Part shown: positions 48,936 through 60,928 of the stretch, in pieces | How the letters are laid out: each line of letters starts with the position of its first letter | Numbering within the stretch: the stretch's first letter is position 1 | Source of the DNA: Humulus lupulus | Taxonomy: Eukaryota; Streptophyta; Magnoliopsida; Rosales; Cannabaceae | Direction: 5' to 3' | Assembly (NCBI RefSeq): GCF_963169125.1 | Contig: NC_084793.1 | Span: forward strand, 98,041,071 to 98,105,070 | Length of the DNA stretch: 64,000 nt | The notes under the pieces: generated by a model | The model's input: only the letters and a program-made list of their open reading frames with translations | Database searches by the model: none | What the model was told of the DNA's origin: nothing | Position numbers and translations under genes: made by a program

Positions 48936-51530
48936 TTCCCCCACTAGATTAAATAATCACTTTTTGTAACACTTATTTAATTAATCAAACATTATATTAA
49001 AATATAATATTCCCCCACTTGATTAAATAATCACTCTATATAGAAACCTTTGCATTGGCGCATAAAGTAAAATGTCTTTCGACTTGAATTTTACCTTAGT
49101 GTAATTATCACAAAGTTTGTTGAAATTTTGGTTGTCAAAGCATTGAACTACTATCCCTTGATAACAAACCGGTGATAACACACACACATTTTCTATGTTC
49201 ACTTGAGACCTCAATGTCTCGCTTTTGCACCGTTAATGGCCATGTGCACATTCCATTCATAGAATTTTCTTGAGAATGACTCCCAATTCTCATGAGGGGC
49301 GGCACCACCCCTAGGTCTATATAGGTAGAACTCTTCCAGTATTTTAATACCCTAAAATACTTCTCTTTTCAAGACTGAGTTCTATTAAAAAACCTTTCAG
49401 TTTTAACCCTCATTTTGGTAACACACTAGTACTCATATCTTAGATGGGACAAAATTTGAGTACTACTATCTATTCACTTGATTGACTTGTTATTACCTAT
49501 TGAACCTAATACTAGTTTAGTTACTAGTATTAAGATAGGTTACCATCAACTGTGAATCTCTTTAGGGAGTTTAAGTCCCACCCTTTGAGATGTAGAAATG
49601 ATTTCATTTGAATCATTTCTTTTCTCATGTATGCATAATTTAAACACTTTTATTTTATTCAAACTTTGTTGCTAGCTATAGTTTGATTAAAATAGTTACA
49701 TCTTTAAAATAGTGATTTTGACTATAGTCAACACCTCCACTATTTTATAGTTTAATATCCAAGATAAACATTTTCCTTGAATATTAATTCTAGAAACCTC
49801 TTTGTTTCTAAAATTCTCCTTTATGTTTTAAATTGACTCCTTCTTGAATCAAAATATTACAAACAATGACTTTAGACACCAAACATGTCTAGATTTGTTC
49901 GTTCTATACACATATAGCCAATGTGATTTAGAATTTGAAATTCCAAATCACCTATTTGATAGGATGACCAAATTAATCAATTATTATCAACAAAATAAAT
50001 TGATTTAAATTTTGGAGCATCACCCCCACATTTCTCACATAGTGATAATAAAATATCACTTTAAAATAGAAATCTCTTCATTTCTATTAAGTTGTTTATC
50101 CTCCTCTAGACCTATGATTCTCAAAGTTCATCATGAGTCCTCTAAGCCACAAGATAGACTTTCAATAGATCAAGATAAAAACCTCAATGTTTATCTTGAT
50201 TTATTTACTTGCTAAAGCAAGGCACATTTCTTTCAAAACAACTTTTACTTAGTTTCTTTCTTTTATGTATTTCACAAAATAAAATGTGAATACAAATGTA
50301 ATGTGAGAATTTCTCAAACAAATAATCACAGATTTTAATTTTTAGTTGTCTAAATAATCTCAAAATCACTTAAACAACTTTTGTGTATTTCTTAAGAGTC
50401 TCTTTGAGATTCTTTTGAAAACATCAATTTGACATCCATTGATTTTCTCATCAAAATCAAATTGAAAATGTCAATTTTTTTAAACACTTTAAATCAAAGA
50501 AAATAAACCCTCATTGATTTATTTAAACACTTTGATTTCTTATGTTTTGTTTAAAATTATCTCCTCATTGAGATTAATTTAAACATATCACCATCTTTAA
50601 CCAAAATGAATAAAGTTCTCTTTTATTCACCATTGGTGTAAAGATTCAAAATTGCTTCTCCAATTTTGTAATGTCTCCTCATTGAGATATTCAATATTTA
50701 AGAATTATTGTCACTAAATAATTCTCAAATATTTTCTCTTTTGACCATTCTTTAGACTATAAGTCTATTGAGTCAATATGTCATCCCACAATTTTTTAAT
50801 CCACTTTGATCCATTTTTCTTGCAATGGCAAGACACAACCATTAAAATATGTAACCCCCTTAGTTTCATCTTTTCTTATCTCATAAAATGAGATGCTCAT
50901 CTTTTAAATGAGAAAATTTTAAATTCTCAAATAATTATTTTATTCACAAATCACATACTAACAATAATATAGGATAAAGCCTATTAAAATCTCATTAATG
51001 TTTGCATGATTATATTTCAATATAATTTCACATTGATGTCAACATACATGACTAATATCATACTAATATGGCTCTTTATTAATATGAGAACATGAATTAC
51101 AAATATCATACACATATGATTTCACATTTCTATTGATTCACAAAATCAATGTATTTATACATGTCATAAAAAACTCATATAGTTGTCATTCTAATAATTT
51201 CCCATTAACACAAAATAGGACAATTCTATGACATGCTGGCATTTTACCCAATAATCTACTAGATTATTTACATATTAATCACATATAACAAAAACTCAAG
51301 ATATTATATTATCTTCAAATCTAGCCACTAAAAAACAAAGGAGATTAGAAAACAATGAATCTCATTTATAAACTTTTCTTCTTCTCATTTCTATCACTAT
51401 AAGAAAACCATTAGATCTTCTAAGAAAACAAAGAAGAACATTGCCTTATCTTACCATCTTTTCAAAGTTGAATCCTCACAAGATCTCTAGGGTTTCTCCT
51501 TCCATTAAAAAGGAAACATAAGCTTTTGAT
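48936..51530 (-). other. Non-coding internal region of element F
   Basis: About 2.6 kb, AT-rich, with stops in all frames; the longest frames are under 70 codons and match nothing I know. A second CCCCCACTTGATTAAATAATC copy at 49014-49034 repeats the purine-tract region. The end next to the right LTR reads, on the minus strand, ATCAAAAGCTTATG directly after the LTR, which is not a standard TGG-type PBS. Confidence 0.8.
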
Positions 51531-52352
51531 TGTTAGAGAATATATGTTATTGCTCAATGGAAAAGTGGAAAAACCAAAATACAACTCTATGCAAAAAATA
51601 CAATAGACAAGGTAATTGATTAAATAAATATTACAACTCAATTGCTCAAAATACAAGTAAATAGAAATAAGAGAAGGAAGAGAATTATAAGAACTAAAAC
51701 CCTAAAACAAAAGATACCAATGAATATGTAAATAGAAATAGAAGTAGAGGATTCCAAACTCAATACACCAATAATACAAGAAGAACAACAGAATGAAAAG
51801 ATCAATGAAAAAACTAACTCTCACACAACCAAAGTGTTGAGTAGTGGGGATCACCAACTTGAACAAGGTTAAAAACCTTTGTCCAAAAGCTTATTTCCCC
51901 TTAACTCAAGCACTAAAGGATCTCTCACAGATTTTGGAAATGCTTTCTGGAATAATCAAGCCTCAAGGTGTATTTTCCAGCCAAGTGCTTTGTGGATGAA
52001 AAATTGTGTGTCTTACAAGTGAGCATTAGGCTCGTATTTATAGAGTTTGAGATAGCCCTTTGAATTTCAAATTCCACCAGCCCCCATGGCTATTACCAAT
52101 GTTTAATTGGATGTTTATGGAATTAAAATAGAGATTTGGGAGTTATTTGGGATGTTAGAATCGTTCAATTTGGAAAAAAAAAATTGAAAAATCATATAGG
52201 TTGTCAGCCTCACTGGCCGCGGCCAGGACTTTTCAGTGGCCGCGACCACTGGCTTCTGTCCCCCAGGCTGCGGCCACATGCCATTTTCAGCACAAAAAAG
52301 CCATTTTTCCAAAACGTTCCAAAACATCCCAAATCCTTTCCCACATGATTTT

Positions 52353-55300
52353 TGTAACGCCCCAACTCCAGGGACCGCTACAGTGCACATTGCAAACAGT
52401 GCTAAACTCGCTAATCGAGTCGTTTGGCCATAATCGTGTAACTAAGTATGACTAGCGGTTTAGGGGTTTGGAAACTTTGGTTAAGGTATAACGTTTCACT
52501 AGAACGTTTACTGTATACCTTGGGATCCCAAAAATATAATTTCAGAGTTTATTACAAGAAAGTGTTTACAACAGGCCGTTCTAAGAGGAAAAACAAGATT
52601 CAACCCTAGTTCCACTTTCAAACCTCGCCCAAGTATTGGTCGAGCAGCTGCATATGTACACGTCATCACCTAAGCTCTCCAAATCAAGGATGGTCCAACT
52701 TTCTTTTTCCTTTACCTGCACCACAAAGCACCCGTGAGCCGAAGCCCAGCAAGAAAACTCATATGCTCATAAACAGTCATATCATGATACCAAATCATAT
52801 CTGGCATGCCTAGCATTCATAGCTCTATTCAGCATGCAAATGAATTCAAACAGATGCTGGGGTATCCAGGATAAGAAATCCTGGCCTTCTGACTGGAGGA
52901 CTATCAAGTCAATCCTAATCAGATGAGTGTCGCAACACTTGAGGTTTCGATAAACCATGCTGAGTGACCGACAAGCGAGTCACTAATTCAAGTGGAAGGG
53001 TGGCTGTTGGGTAAGCCTCTAACCTTCAACAGGTTCTGGTAAACCATACTGAGTGACTGACAAGCAAGTCACTAATTCATATGGAAGGCTGGCTGTTGGG
53101 TAAGCCTCTAACCTTCAACAGGTTCTGGTAAACCATGCTGAGTGACCAACAAGCAAGTCACTGGGGCCTCAGTGCCCAAAGCCATGCATATGATGATCAA
53201 AATGATCATACAGAGCTCATAGCTCTGATCAGATGGGTGAATATCACTTTGAGGTCCTAGTAAACCATACTGAGTGACTGACAACCAAGTCACTAGGGGC
53301 CCAGTGCCCATAGCCGTGTAACAACACCGTTACCTAGGCTTTCCTGCAATGGCTCTAAATGACTAGCCCTCGGCTAGATAAATGCTTGTTTATATTCATC
53401 GAACTTGAGGTCGGTCCTGCATTAATGCTCTTTGAGTCATTCAATGCAGAAGGTCCAATCGACATAGCTTGCACTAAACACACTGGGGTTGTCATGACTA
53501 GTGAGTTAGCACAATGTGACCAGTGCCCAGTACCACTGCCGAACCTGACTAGTGAGTCAGAGCTTCACAGTTGATACTAACACCTTTGCCAAATCTGACT
53601 AATGAGTCGGCTTTGTGTGACCAGTGCCCAGTACCACTGCCGAACCTGACTAATGAGTCACAGCTTCACAGTTGATACTAACACCTTTGCCAAATCTGAC
53701 TAATTAGTCAGTACCATGCACAAGTAAGCAATGCTATCAATGTGCATCATATGGCAATTATCCAAGAACAAGGCATTCAGCATGCTTACTAAACAGTTGC
53801 TAGCATAATTATGATCATGCACAAACACAGAGACTCAAGCTCTGACCAATCTCATATTCATCATTCATGGCATGCCCTAATCACATGTTTCTCGTGCATC
53901 GCATGCATCACACTTAATCACCCAGCATGCCTCAATAACAACCATATGCAAATGGGCAATATTGCCAAGCATTCATTACGCTATCAATGTTTACATTTAA
54001 ACATCCAACATGCATCAATCATAGCCATGCACGTCACATATGGGGTGCAGTTTTCTTACCTTGGGTTCGAGCAAAAATTAATAAAAGATACGACCTTTGA
54101 GAACGATCAGTACTTTGGTCCTTTAACGGTCACCTAGTCATAACCAAAAATATAGGATACCATCAATGAAAATGAAAGCAAAGGTTTCCAAACCAAAACC
54201 CAGCCTTTGAGACATCAAACACTACCCAACCGGGTACTAGGTTCAACCCCGAGGCCTAAGGTTTGAATCCCCAAGCTAAAAACATCTTTTTGGCTAAAAC
54301 GACCTTAAGGGCCATGACCCTCCCCAGCTGCGCCGCGGCGCGCCCTCCAGACAGAGAGGGCCTCCCTGCCAGACGCCAAGGGCTGCGACGCACCACAGCC
54401 GCAGCGCGGCGCTCAGCCCAGATTAGCCAAAACTTAGCACGCAACAGAAATTCTCCCTTGTGTTTTTCCTCTCAAACCAGTCCTTCAAACCAACCCAAAA
54501 CCTCCTCCAAATGCCCATTTAAACCTCTAAACATCACCCATAACTCACCCTCATCAAAACCCAAACTTATCATCAATTAAAACTTCTTCAAATCCACACT
54601 TCCATCAAGAAATCAAAAACTGAAAACCAAAGAGAAAAACAGAGCACCACCTGAATTTAAGACTAATACTCACCTCAAAACCAGCTTTGAACCTCCCTCA
54701 ACAGCTGAACTAAGTCCACAACCTCAGCCTTTAAGTTCCCTAGCTTAATATCCCACCTTGAGCTCAAGAACACCAAAGAAGAAAATGGAGAGAAGTAACG
54801 TACGGGAAGGAGGAGGGATGTCTCTATTTTTGCTCTGTTTCTACAGCCTTCCAAACTCCAAAGCTGATATAAATCCTTAAGGTCAAAATACCATAATGCC
54901 CCTAGGCCAATTTAAAAGCTTCTAAACACTCCCAAGGGTAAATTCGTCATTTCCAACCTATACCGTTAATTATAATTAATTATCTCCAATTCCCGCTAAT
55001 CTCAACATTCTCAAATGCCAATAAATCATACCCCATTATCCTTTAATTCCCGGTAATGTTCTAATCATCAAAATGACCCCGAGACTCACCCCGAGCCTCG
55101 AACTTAGACCCGTTATGACTAGACCGAAAACTTGCATTCCCATGATCGTCTCATGTCGAATGGCTCGAACTAATCCACATATAATGTGGTAAAATTATAA
55201 TTCATCCATATGCATAAAATTACACAGTCACGCCCCCAACGGCCAAATTACCAAAATGCCCTTGCAATTAAAATATAAGCCCATATGCATGCATTCACCA

Positions 55301-55424
55301 TCATATAATAATATAACTCACATAAACATGCATATAATCATTAAATACCATAATAAATCAATTATGGCCCTCCCGGCCTCCTAATCAAGTTCCTAAACCT
55401 TATTAGGAAATTTGGGGCATTACA
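52353..55424 (-). mobile_element. Solo gypsy LTR G, 3,072 bases
   Basis: Starts TGTAACGCCCCAACTCC and ends GGGGCATTACA, with the perfect target duplication ATTTT at 52348-52352 and 55425-55429. It resembles LTR A in many segments, such as TTTACCTGCACCA followed by GCACCCGTGAGCC, and GGGGTGCAGTTTTCTTACCT near 54042. It carries an 89-base tandem repeat and a 101-base repeat (separate entry) and a GC-rich part near 54320-54420. There is no internal region. The open frames inside are incidental. Confidence 0.9.
52951..53715. repeat. Tandem repeats with TGACT/AGTCA motifs in LTR G
   Basis: Three 89-base-spaced units begin TAAACCAT at 52951, 53040 and 53129, and a fourth diverged one at 53261. Each holds GAGTGACnnACAAGCnAGTCACT-type text. 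A second array has units at 53515 and 53616, 101 bases apart, with ACCAGTGCCCAGTACCACTG and CTGACTAATGAGTCA-type cores. Confidence 0.8.
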
Positions 55425-55716
55425 ATTTTGTAACCTCCAAACACCTATTGGGAGTTATAAACATGTCTCCAGCAGCCATATTTCATCATGGCTTTGTGAA
55501 ATACAATCTCAAATGTGTAACATATAATATACACATTATTGGGTAATATTTGGGAGTTACAAATTTGTAGCTGATTTTGTAACTCCAAAATATGTCACAT
55601 TTGGGCACACACATGTGTCTAATTTTGTGACTCTCAGTAATATGTTACAAGGTGGGACAAATCACATTTTGTCACATTATTTAATATAACATTATATTAT
55701 ATGAAATAATATAACA

Positions 55717-56150
55717 TCCTCGCCCTCCGGCTCAAAGGTCACCATCTTCTTCCTACAATCAATAGTAGCTCCATATCTAACTAGCCAATCCATGCCCAAA
55801 ATCATGTCAAATTCCTCCATGCCTAACTCAATCAAGTCTACTGACAACTCCCTACTGTCAACCATCACTGGCAGTGCTCTAATCCAACTCTTGGAAACTA
55901 CCAGTTCCCCTATAGGAAATATAGTCCCAAACCCTGCAGTACAGTACTCACTAGGTCTACACAGTCTATCAATCACCTTACTAGAAACAAATGAATGTGT
56001 AGCACCAAAGTCAATCAATATAGTAAAAGGAAAGCCAGTGTTAGAAAGCTGACCTATCACCACCGAGGGACTAGTCTCGGCCTCTGCCTGCGTCAAGGTG
56101 AACACTCGAGCTAGAGTCAAGCTGTCCACCTTCCCTGCTTACCCTTTCTT
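55717..56150 (-). pseudogene. Protease N-terminus and Gag end of element D, right of insert F
   Basis: The frame 55692-56129 reads LARVFTLTQAEAETSPSVVI, the active-site loop ILIDFGATHSFVS and DMILGMDWLVRYGATIDC. The family triad is D-S-G; here serine is phenylalanine, which should abolish activity. It ends at element F, whose bases supply the last few codons of the open frame. Confidence 0.85.
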
Positions 56151-57119
56151 CACTGTTGGGCAATCCTTCTTGAGGTGTCCCACCACCCCACACACATAAC
56201 AGGCCTTAGCCTAATATTCACTCAGATGGTGTCTTCTGCACGTCGTGCACTCCGGATAGCTCCTCCATGTATCACTGCCTCCCTGACGACCACCCTGAGT
56301 ACTCCGACCTCTCCTATCAGGACCAACAGTGGTCGAAGTGTCAGGGGTCTTCCTCTTCAGATCACTGGGGCCTCCGCCCCTACCAGACCCAGAATACGGA
56401 GGCACTGTTTTGCGACCCTCCCATCAAGCAGCATTCTCCCTCCAGATCTTGTTCTCCGCTTCCTCAGCGGTAAGAGCCTTCTCAACAACCTGGGCATAAG
56501 TCGTCCCCCCAGGTACTATTGTAATCCTCACATCTCGGGCTATCATAGCATTAAGCCCTCTGATAAAGCGTTCTTGCCTAGCTGCATCTGTAGGCACAAG
56601 TTCTGGTGCAAACTTCGCGGGTCTATCGAATTTCAGGGCATATTTTGTAACTGTCTTGTTGCCCTGAACCAACCCCTCAAAATCATTCACCTTTGCTGCC
56701 CTGATGGCAACATTATAATACTTCTGGCTGAACAAATTCTTGAATCCATCCCAACCCAAAGTAGTAACATCCCTAGTCTGTGATGCCACTTCCCACCAAA
56801 TGCGGGCATCCTCTCTCAGCATATATGCGGCATAGGCCACCCTGTCATGACCCTCCACCCTCACGAAGTCCAGGATAATAGTAATCATACTCATCCACTG
56901 CTCGACCTTTAGTGGATCTGGTCCTCCCTCAAAAGTTGGAGGATGCTGTCTCCTTAACTGCTCATACAACGACTCCCATCTATTCCCAACCTCCATTGGA
57001 TGTATAACCGGTGCCACTGCAAGTGGCATAATGGATGCAACACTCCCTGATGGAGCATGTTGTCTCAGAAGTCGGATATGCTCATCTTGGCTCTGAAGCC
57101 GGGCTTGCATATCTGCCAT
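56151..57119 (-). pseudogene. Gag of element D
   Basis: The long frame 56424-57119 (231 codons) starts MADMQARLQSQDEHIRLLRQ and contains LYEQLRRQHPPTFEGGPDPL, KVEQWMSMITIILDFVRVEG, REDARIWWEVASQTRDVTTL, FSQKYYNVAIRAAKVNDFEG and FAPELVPTDAARQERFI. The C-terminal part continues leftward with a frame change near 56420 (GSGRGGGPSDLKRK, then the knuckle region), where the cysteine-rich text CYVCGVVGHLKKDC-like near 56160-56200 can be read with a stop before it. This start is chosen because it matches the family start and lies just after the leader. Confidence 0.85.
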
Positions 57120-57608
57120 AATCTACTGCCAGTTCTTAGGGACTGGTGGAGGGTTCTGGCCCTGGTCATCATCTCTAGTCTCATACCTGGTGCCGACTAG
57201 TTGTGTAGATCATCTTGGACGCATAGCTATCCAAGTTAATCTGCAATCAACGACTCATAAATTAGACTATGATGACAGGTTAATAATCCTTCCATAATCC
57301 ACCATTGGAACACAACCAATCACAAGCAATCAAGATATAACAGTTTATCCAAATATTCATTCACATACAATAGCAATGCTAATAAGGACGCCTCAATATC
57401 ATCACACAACAGTCAAGGGCCAGGCCCTATCAGTATCCCATGCTCCCTATTAATCAAACAGATAACAGTAATCATGGTTCTTTCCAACCATTTAAGCATA
57501 TAAACATGTATACACAATTACCAATCCCTGAGTCGAGCTTGTCTTTAGCGGCGAATATACATGTCCAGCCAGTCTTCAGGAACCCTTAAACCTAGGATGA
57601 TACCAAGT
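57120..57608 (-). other. Leader and first, damaged PBS of element D
   Basis: Non-coding. The PBS copy at about 57585-57608 lacks bases of the usual CAGAGC part (the + strand reads GGATGATACCAAGT where the second copy has GCTCTGATACCAAGT). Confidence 0.75.
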
Positions 57609-59125
57609 CGTAACACCCTGGATAACCAAGGTCGTTACACTTTGTGATTATAATGGTGCAAGACTTGCTAATCAAGTCATATAGTTGAAAACATGACCCT
57701 AAAGTTGTAATTAGGTTAGGGTTAAAATATTTTGGTCATAAACAGGAAATTTGAATGTACATGTCCAGCCAGTCTTCAGGAACCCTTAAACCTAGGACGC
57801 TCTGATACCAAGTCGTAACACCCTGGACAACCAAGGTCGTTACACTTTGTGATTATAAAGGTGCAAGACTTGCTAATCAAGTCATATAGTTGAAAACGTG
57901 ACCCTAAAGTCGTAATTAGGTTAGCGCTCCTATCCTAGCGCTACAGCACTACAACCAGCGCATGCAAAGTTTCTGGGTTTTTCCTTCGAATTTTCCCGAG
58001 GCAAAACTCCATAAACCCACTCCAAACCTCAACTAAACTACAAATTGAGCCTACAATCCACTATATCTCATCCAACATAACCTAACAAAATCAAAACTTA
58101 GCTAATAGCATCATCTAACACAGAAAACCAGAATTGAGCTTGAAGCTCAAGAACTTCATCTGAAAACCAGAAAACCCATATGATCAAGGTCATAATTTGT
58201 TACCTTAGCTGAGTGAATTCGACCCTAGGTTGCCTTCAATGCCCTTCCAGACTTTAATTCCTCAAATCCCCAAGCTCAAGTCCTTAAATTCCCATCCAAT
58301 ATTCAAATTCAGAGATCAGTCAAAATAACTCCAACTGAATCCCTTAGCAACTCCAAGGATCAACACCCCAAACCAAGCCTAGACTTCCTCTGAGATCACA
58401 ACGTCAAAATCCTTAAGGAAGAGTGAGAGGAGAAGAAATCATGAGGAAGAGGGAGAGATCTCTATTTTTTTCCCTTTCCTTTCCTTCAGTTTCTACCACT
58501 TTCCCCCTTAAGCTCTAAAGAAACATTAGACAAATCAAGTATATCCCCTAATAATCCAAAAGACCCTTTTGCCCTCCCAATTAAATCCAAGTCTTTTAAT
58601 CACTCTAAGGGCATTTTGGTAATTTTCTCCCAATTTTCGCTAATTCCTCGAATGTCCCTAACTTTTACCACTTAAATCCCGTCATTTAATTAATCACCAA
58701 TTATTTTCCCCAATGTCTAAAAATCTCCAATATATTTCCCAAATTCCCAGAAATACCCTTAGGTTTCCCCCAAGCCGGGTATAAATTCCCGCTGTGACTA
58801 TTTCGCTAAACCGCTCACTAGGATCGTCTTGAGCCATATGCTCCAAATACATCCACATAATAATGTGTTCTTAACAATTTATCACAAATAATCATATTTA
58901 TGCCATCAGCAGGCCAAAATTACGAATATGCCCTTGTAAGCTAAACAGGGCCCACATGCTTATTAATACTCATAAACATGCATTTCACATAACCATATAA
59001 TCATATAAGCATGCTTATCACATAATCATGCATTAAATCATTTAAATGACAGATGAACCAATTATGCCCTCCCAGCACACTAATCAGGGCCCTTAAGCCT
59101 TATTAGTAATTTTTGGGTCGTTACA
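57609..59125 (-). repeat. 5' LTR of element D with PBS/LTR duplication and internal deletion
   Basis: LTR text starts twice, at 57609 and 57814, both as CGTAACACCCTGG instead of TGTAAC. The intervening 205 bases contain 144 bases of LTR end and a second, intact PBS region (57754-57813). Compared with the left LTR, a block of about 1 kb (left positions about 42465-43510) and one of about 60 bases (near 43916-43950) are missing. It ends GGGTCGTTACA at 59125. Confidence 0.85.
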
Positions 59126-59746
59126 CCAACCTTTATTTTGTACTAATTATATCCCTAATCTTTCCTTTATGGCTCACGTAGGTCCCTAAATTTATATTTT
59201 ATTAAATAAAACCTCATTTATAAGGGAAAAAATAAGATTTAAGAAAAAAATAAAACCTATTTTTTTCTCTTTAAACCCTTCTTTATTACCAAATATTTTT
59301 TTATTTGTATTTGACCTAAATATTCTCTTGAAATAATAAGAAATAACATAAAAAGTATTTTCTATCATACTTCTAAAATATTTAATATATTAATTAGTTT
59401 ACTATATACTTTAAATTTTACAAACATGAAATTTATTTAGGGTGTCTAATATCTATATCTTCATTTTTTCTCAGCACACACATTTCTATTTAAACTTCTC
59501 ATAAATTTTTAAAAATTATTTCCACCTTAATTTATTGCTTAATATTTTTAATAAGTGTGGAAAGAATTTTTAACAATTTATGATGAATTTAAATATGTAT
59601 TTAGTGAGAAAAAAAATGATGATATAGATAGAAACACCTTTAATAAATTATATGATTCTAAAATTTAAAGTAGATAATTTTTTTATTAAAAATGATAAAC
59701 TAATTAATATATAATTGATATATTATATATTTTAGATGTATAATAG

Positions 59747-60928
59747 TGTTGACTGTCTTTTTAGCCAACGACGTGAGAACATCAAATACGACAAGCCTTC
59801 AAGAGAATATAAACGACAACAGACGGTATAAACAAGAAAAGTAAATAACATTGGAGATTTTTATAGTGGTTCAGCCCCGATTGTCGGTAATAGCCTAATC
59901 CACTTAGAGTTGTGATTTATATATCTGTACTCAAGATCAGATGGACTGAGCCAACTGAGTTTCTTCAGTACAGATTGTGAAAATACAAGAATCCTCTCTC
60001 TAGAATACTCAGACCCAATTTTCTCTCTCTAGAATACACAGTCCCAATTTTCTCTCTCTAGAAAGAAGAAGCAGAAGAACCCCTCTCTCATCCCATAAGC
60101 TCTCTATTTATAGGCCTGGGATCCTCAACTGATATCCCCTTATGATAGGGATATTTTATTATATTTATTACATTTAAACATTCAAAATTCGAAATGTAAC
60201 AAACCCCCCATTTGTGGGAAGAATGAGAGATTCCCGCGTATGTTGTTGAAGCTGTCTCTGGGAATCTTGACTTAGTCTCCTCTAGCTAGTTGATCCACCT
60301 CCTACTGACCACTCATGCAAGTGTTGGTCGGACGTGCATGGTGGTAGGACATGCATGGTGGTAGGACATGTTTTCGTGGGTTGAACGTGCATGGTGGTAG
60401 GACATGCACTTCTCTCCTCTAACATGGCACTCTCCTCTAACATGCCATGTTCCTCCTTGAACCAATCTCCTTGGCTTCTCCTCGAACCAAGGTGGTCCGA
60501 GGCAACCTCCTTGGCACCTCACCTTGGACAACATTGAGGCAACCTCCTTTAGCATCTCCCAAACATGTCCGATCGAACATTGTATAGGCTCTCCTTATCA
60601 AAATCTAAGTCTCCATTCTCTTGCATGAGACTCCTCCTCCTTAGCTACTTACCTTGGACACGTTCGAGCCAACACTTAGGAAACCTTGGGAGGCTTGCCT
60701 CCTACACACCCTTAGGGTCTCTTAGGACCACATCCTCCTTGGGGTCTCCTAAGACCACTTTCTTGAGTTCTCCTCGGACCTCATCCTTGGGTTCTCCTAG
60801 GATCACTCCCTTGGGGTCTCCTAGGACCACATCCTCCTTGGGGTCTCCTAGGACCACTCCCCTTAGCTCTCCTAGAATGCATTCTCCTTAGCCTCCTAGG
60901 ATGCATTCTCCAATTTTTGGGTATAACA
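59747..60928 (-). mobile_element. Solo LTR, Tat-type gypsy, 1,182 bases, in the right arm of fold-back 2
   Basis: Starts TGTTGACTGTC and ends GGGTATAACA, with the perfect target duplication AATAG at 59742-59746 and 60929-60933. It shares with LTR B the segment ATTTTTATAGTGGTTCAGCC followed by AATAGCCTAATCCACTTAGA, so both derive from related families. It has a 24 to 27 base tandem repeat at 60712-60910 and a CATGGTGGTAGGACATG triplet at 60336-60405. No internal region is present. Confidence 0.85.
60712..60910. repeat. 24-27 base tandem repeat in the solo LTR
   Basis: Eight units start at 60712, 60739, 60763, 60787, 60811, 60838, 60863 and 60888, with the core TTGGGGTCTCCTAGGACCAC. The open frame 60565-60891 merely reads through it. 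Confidence 0.8.

Larger units (their letters stand above)
47822..55716 (-). mobile_element. Element F: copia-like LTR element without coding capacity
   Basis: Perfect target duplication TCCTC at 47817-47821 and 55717-55721. LTRs are 47822-48935 (1,114 bases) and 51531-55716 (about 1.11 kb after removing solo LTR G). Both start TGTTAGAGAATATATG and end AATATAGCA or AATATAACA on the + strand. A purine tract sits beside the left LTR (48936-48947, minus strand CTAGTGGGGGAA), so it is read on the minus strand. The 2.6-kb internal part has no gag or pol text. This is the design of a large non-autonomous derivative that depends on a partner's proteins. The assignment to copia is a guess from the LTR ends. 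Confidence 0.85.
51531..55716 (-). repeat. 5' LTR of element F, split by solo LTR G
   Basis: Pieces 51531-52352 and 55430-55716 join at the duplicated ATTTT to give a match to 47822-48935. The differences are few, suggesting F is younger than D. Confidence 0.9.
42349..59125 (-). mobile_element. Element D: Ty3/gypsy (Tekay-like chromovirus), both LTRs, split by element F
   Basis: Perfect target duplication CCAAC at 42344-42348 and 59126-59130. The 3' LTR is 42349-44775 and the rearranged 5' LTR is 57609-59125. The polypurine tract (44776-44795, minus strand AGGAGGGGATATT) adjoins the 3' LTR, and the PBS (minus strand TTGGTATCAGAGCG, from 57813 leftward, first base changed) adjoins the 5' LTR. 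Minus-strand order is gag, protease, RT, RNase H, integrase and a chromodomain-like tail. Element F (47822-55716) is lodged in the protease. Frames are longer than in A or C, but catalytic changes and shifts are present. Confidence 0.95.

Noticed and set aside
52115..52455. Cluster of overlapping open frames on both strands near GGCCGCGGCCA words
   Set aside because: They lie across the LTR of element F and the start of solo LTR G, and crossing an insertion junction rules out a gene.
54256..54580. Frames over the GC-rich part of solo LTR G, at first suggestive of a coding exon
   Set aside because: The frames are antisense to each other, without motifs, and the corresponding place in related LTRs has different GC-rich text.
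60565..60891. Open frame with a repeated SLGSPRTT motif
   Set aside because: It is a reading of the 24-27 base tandem repeat in a solo LTR with a clear target duplication.
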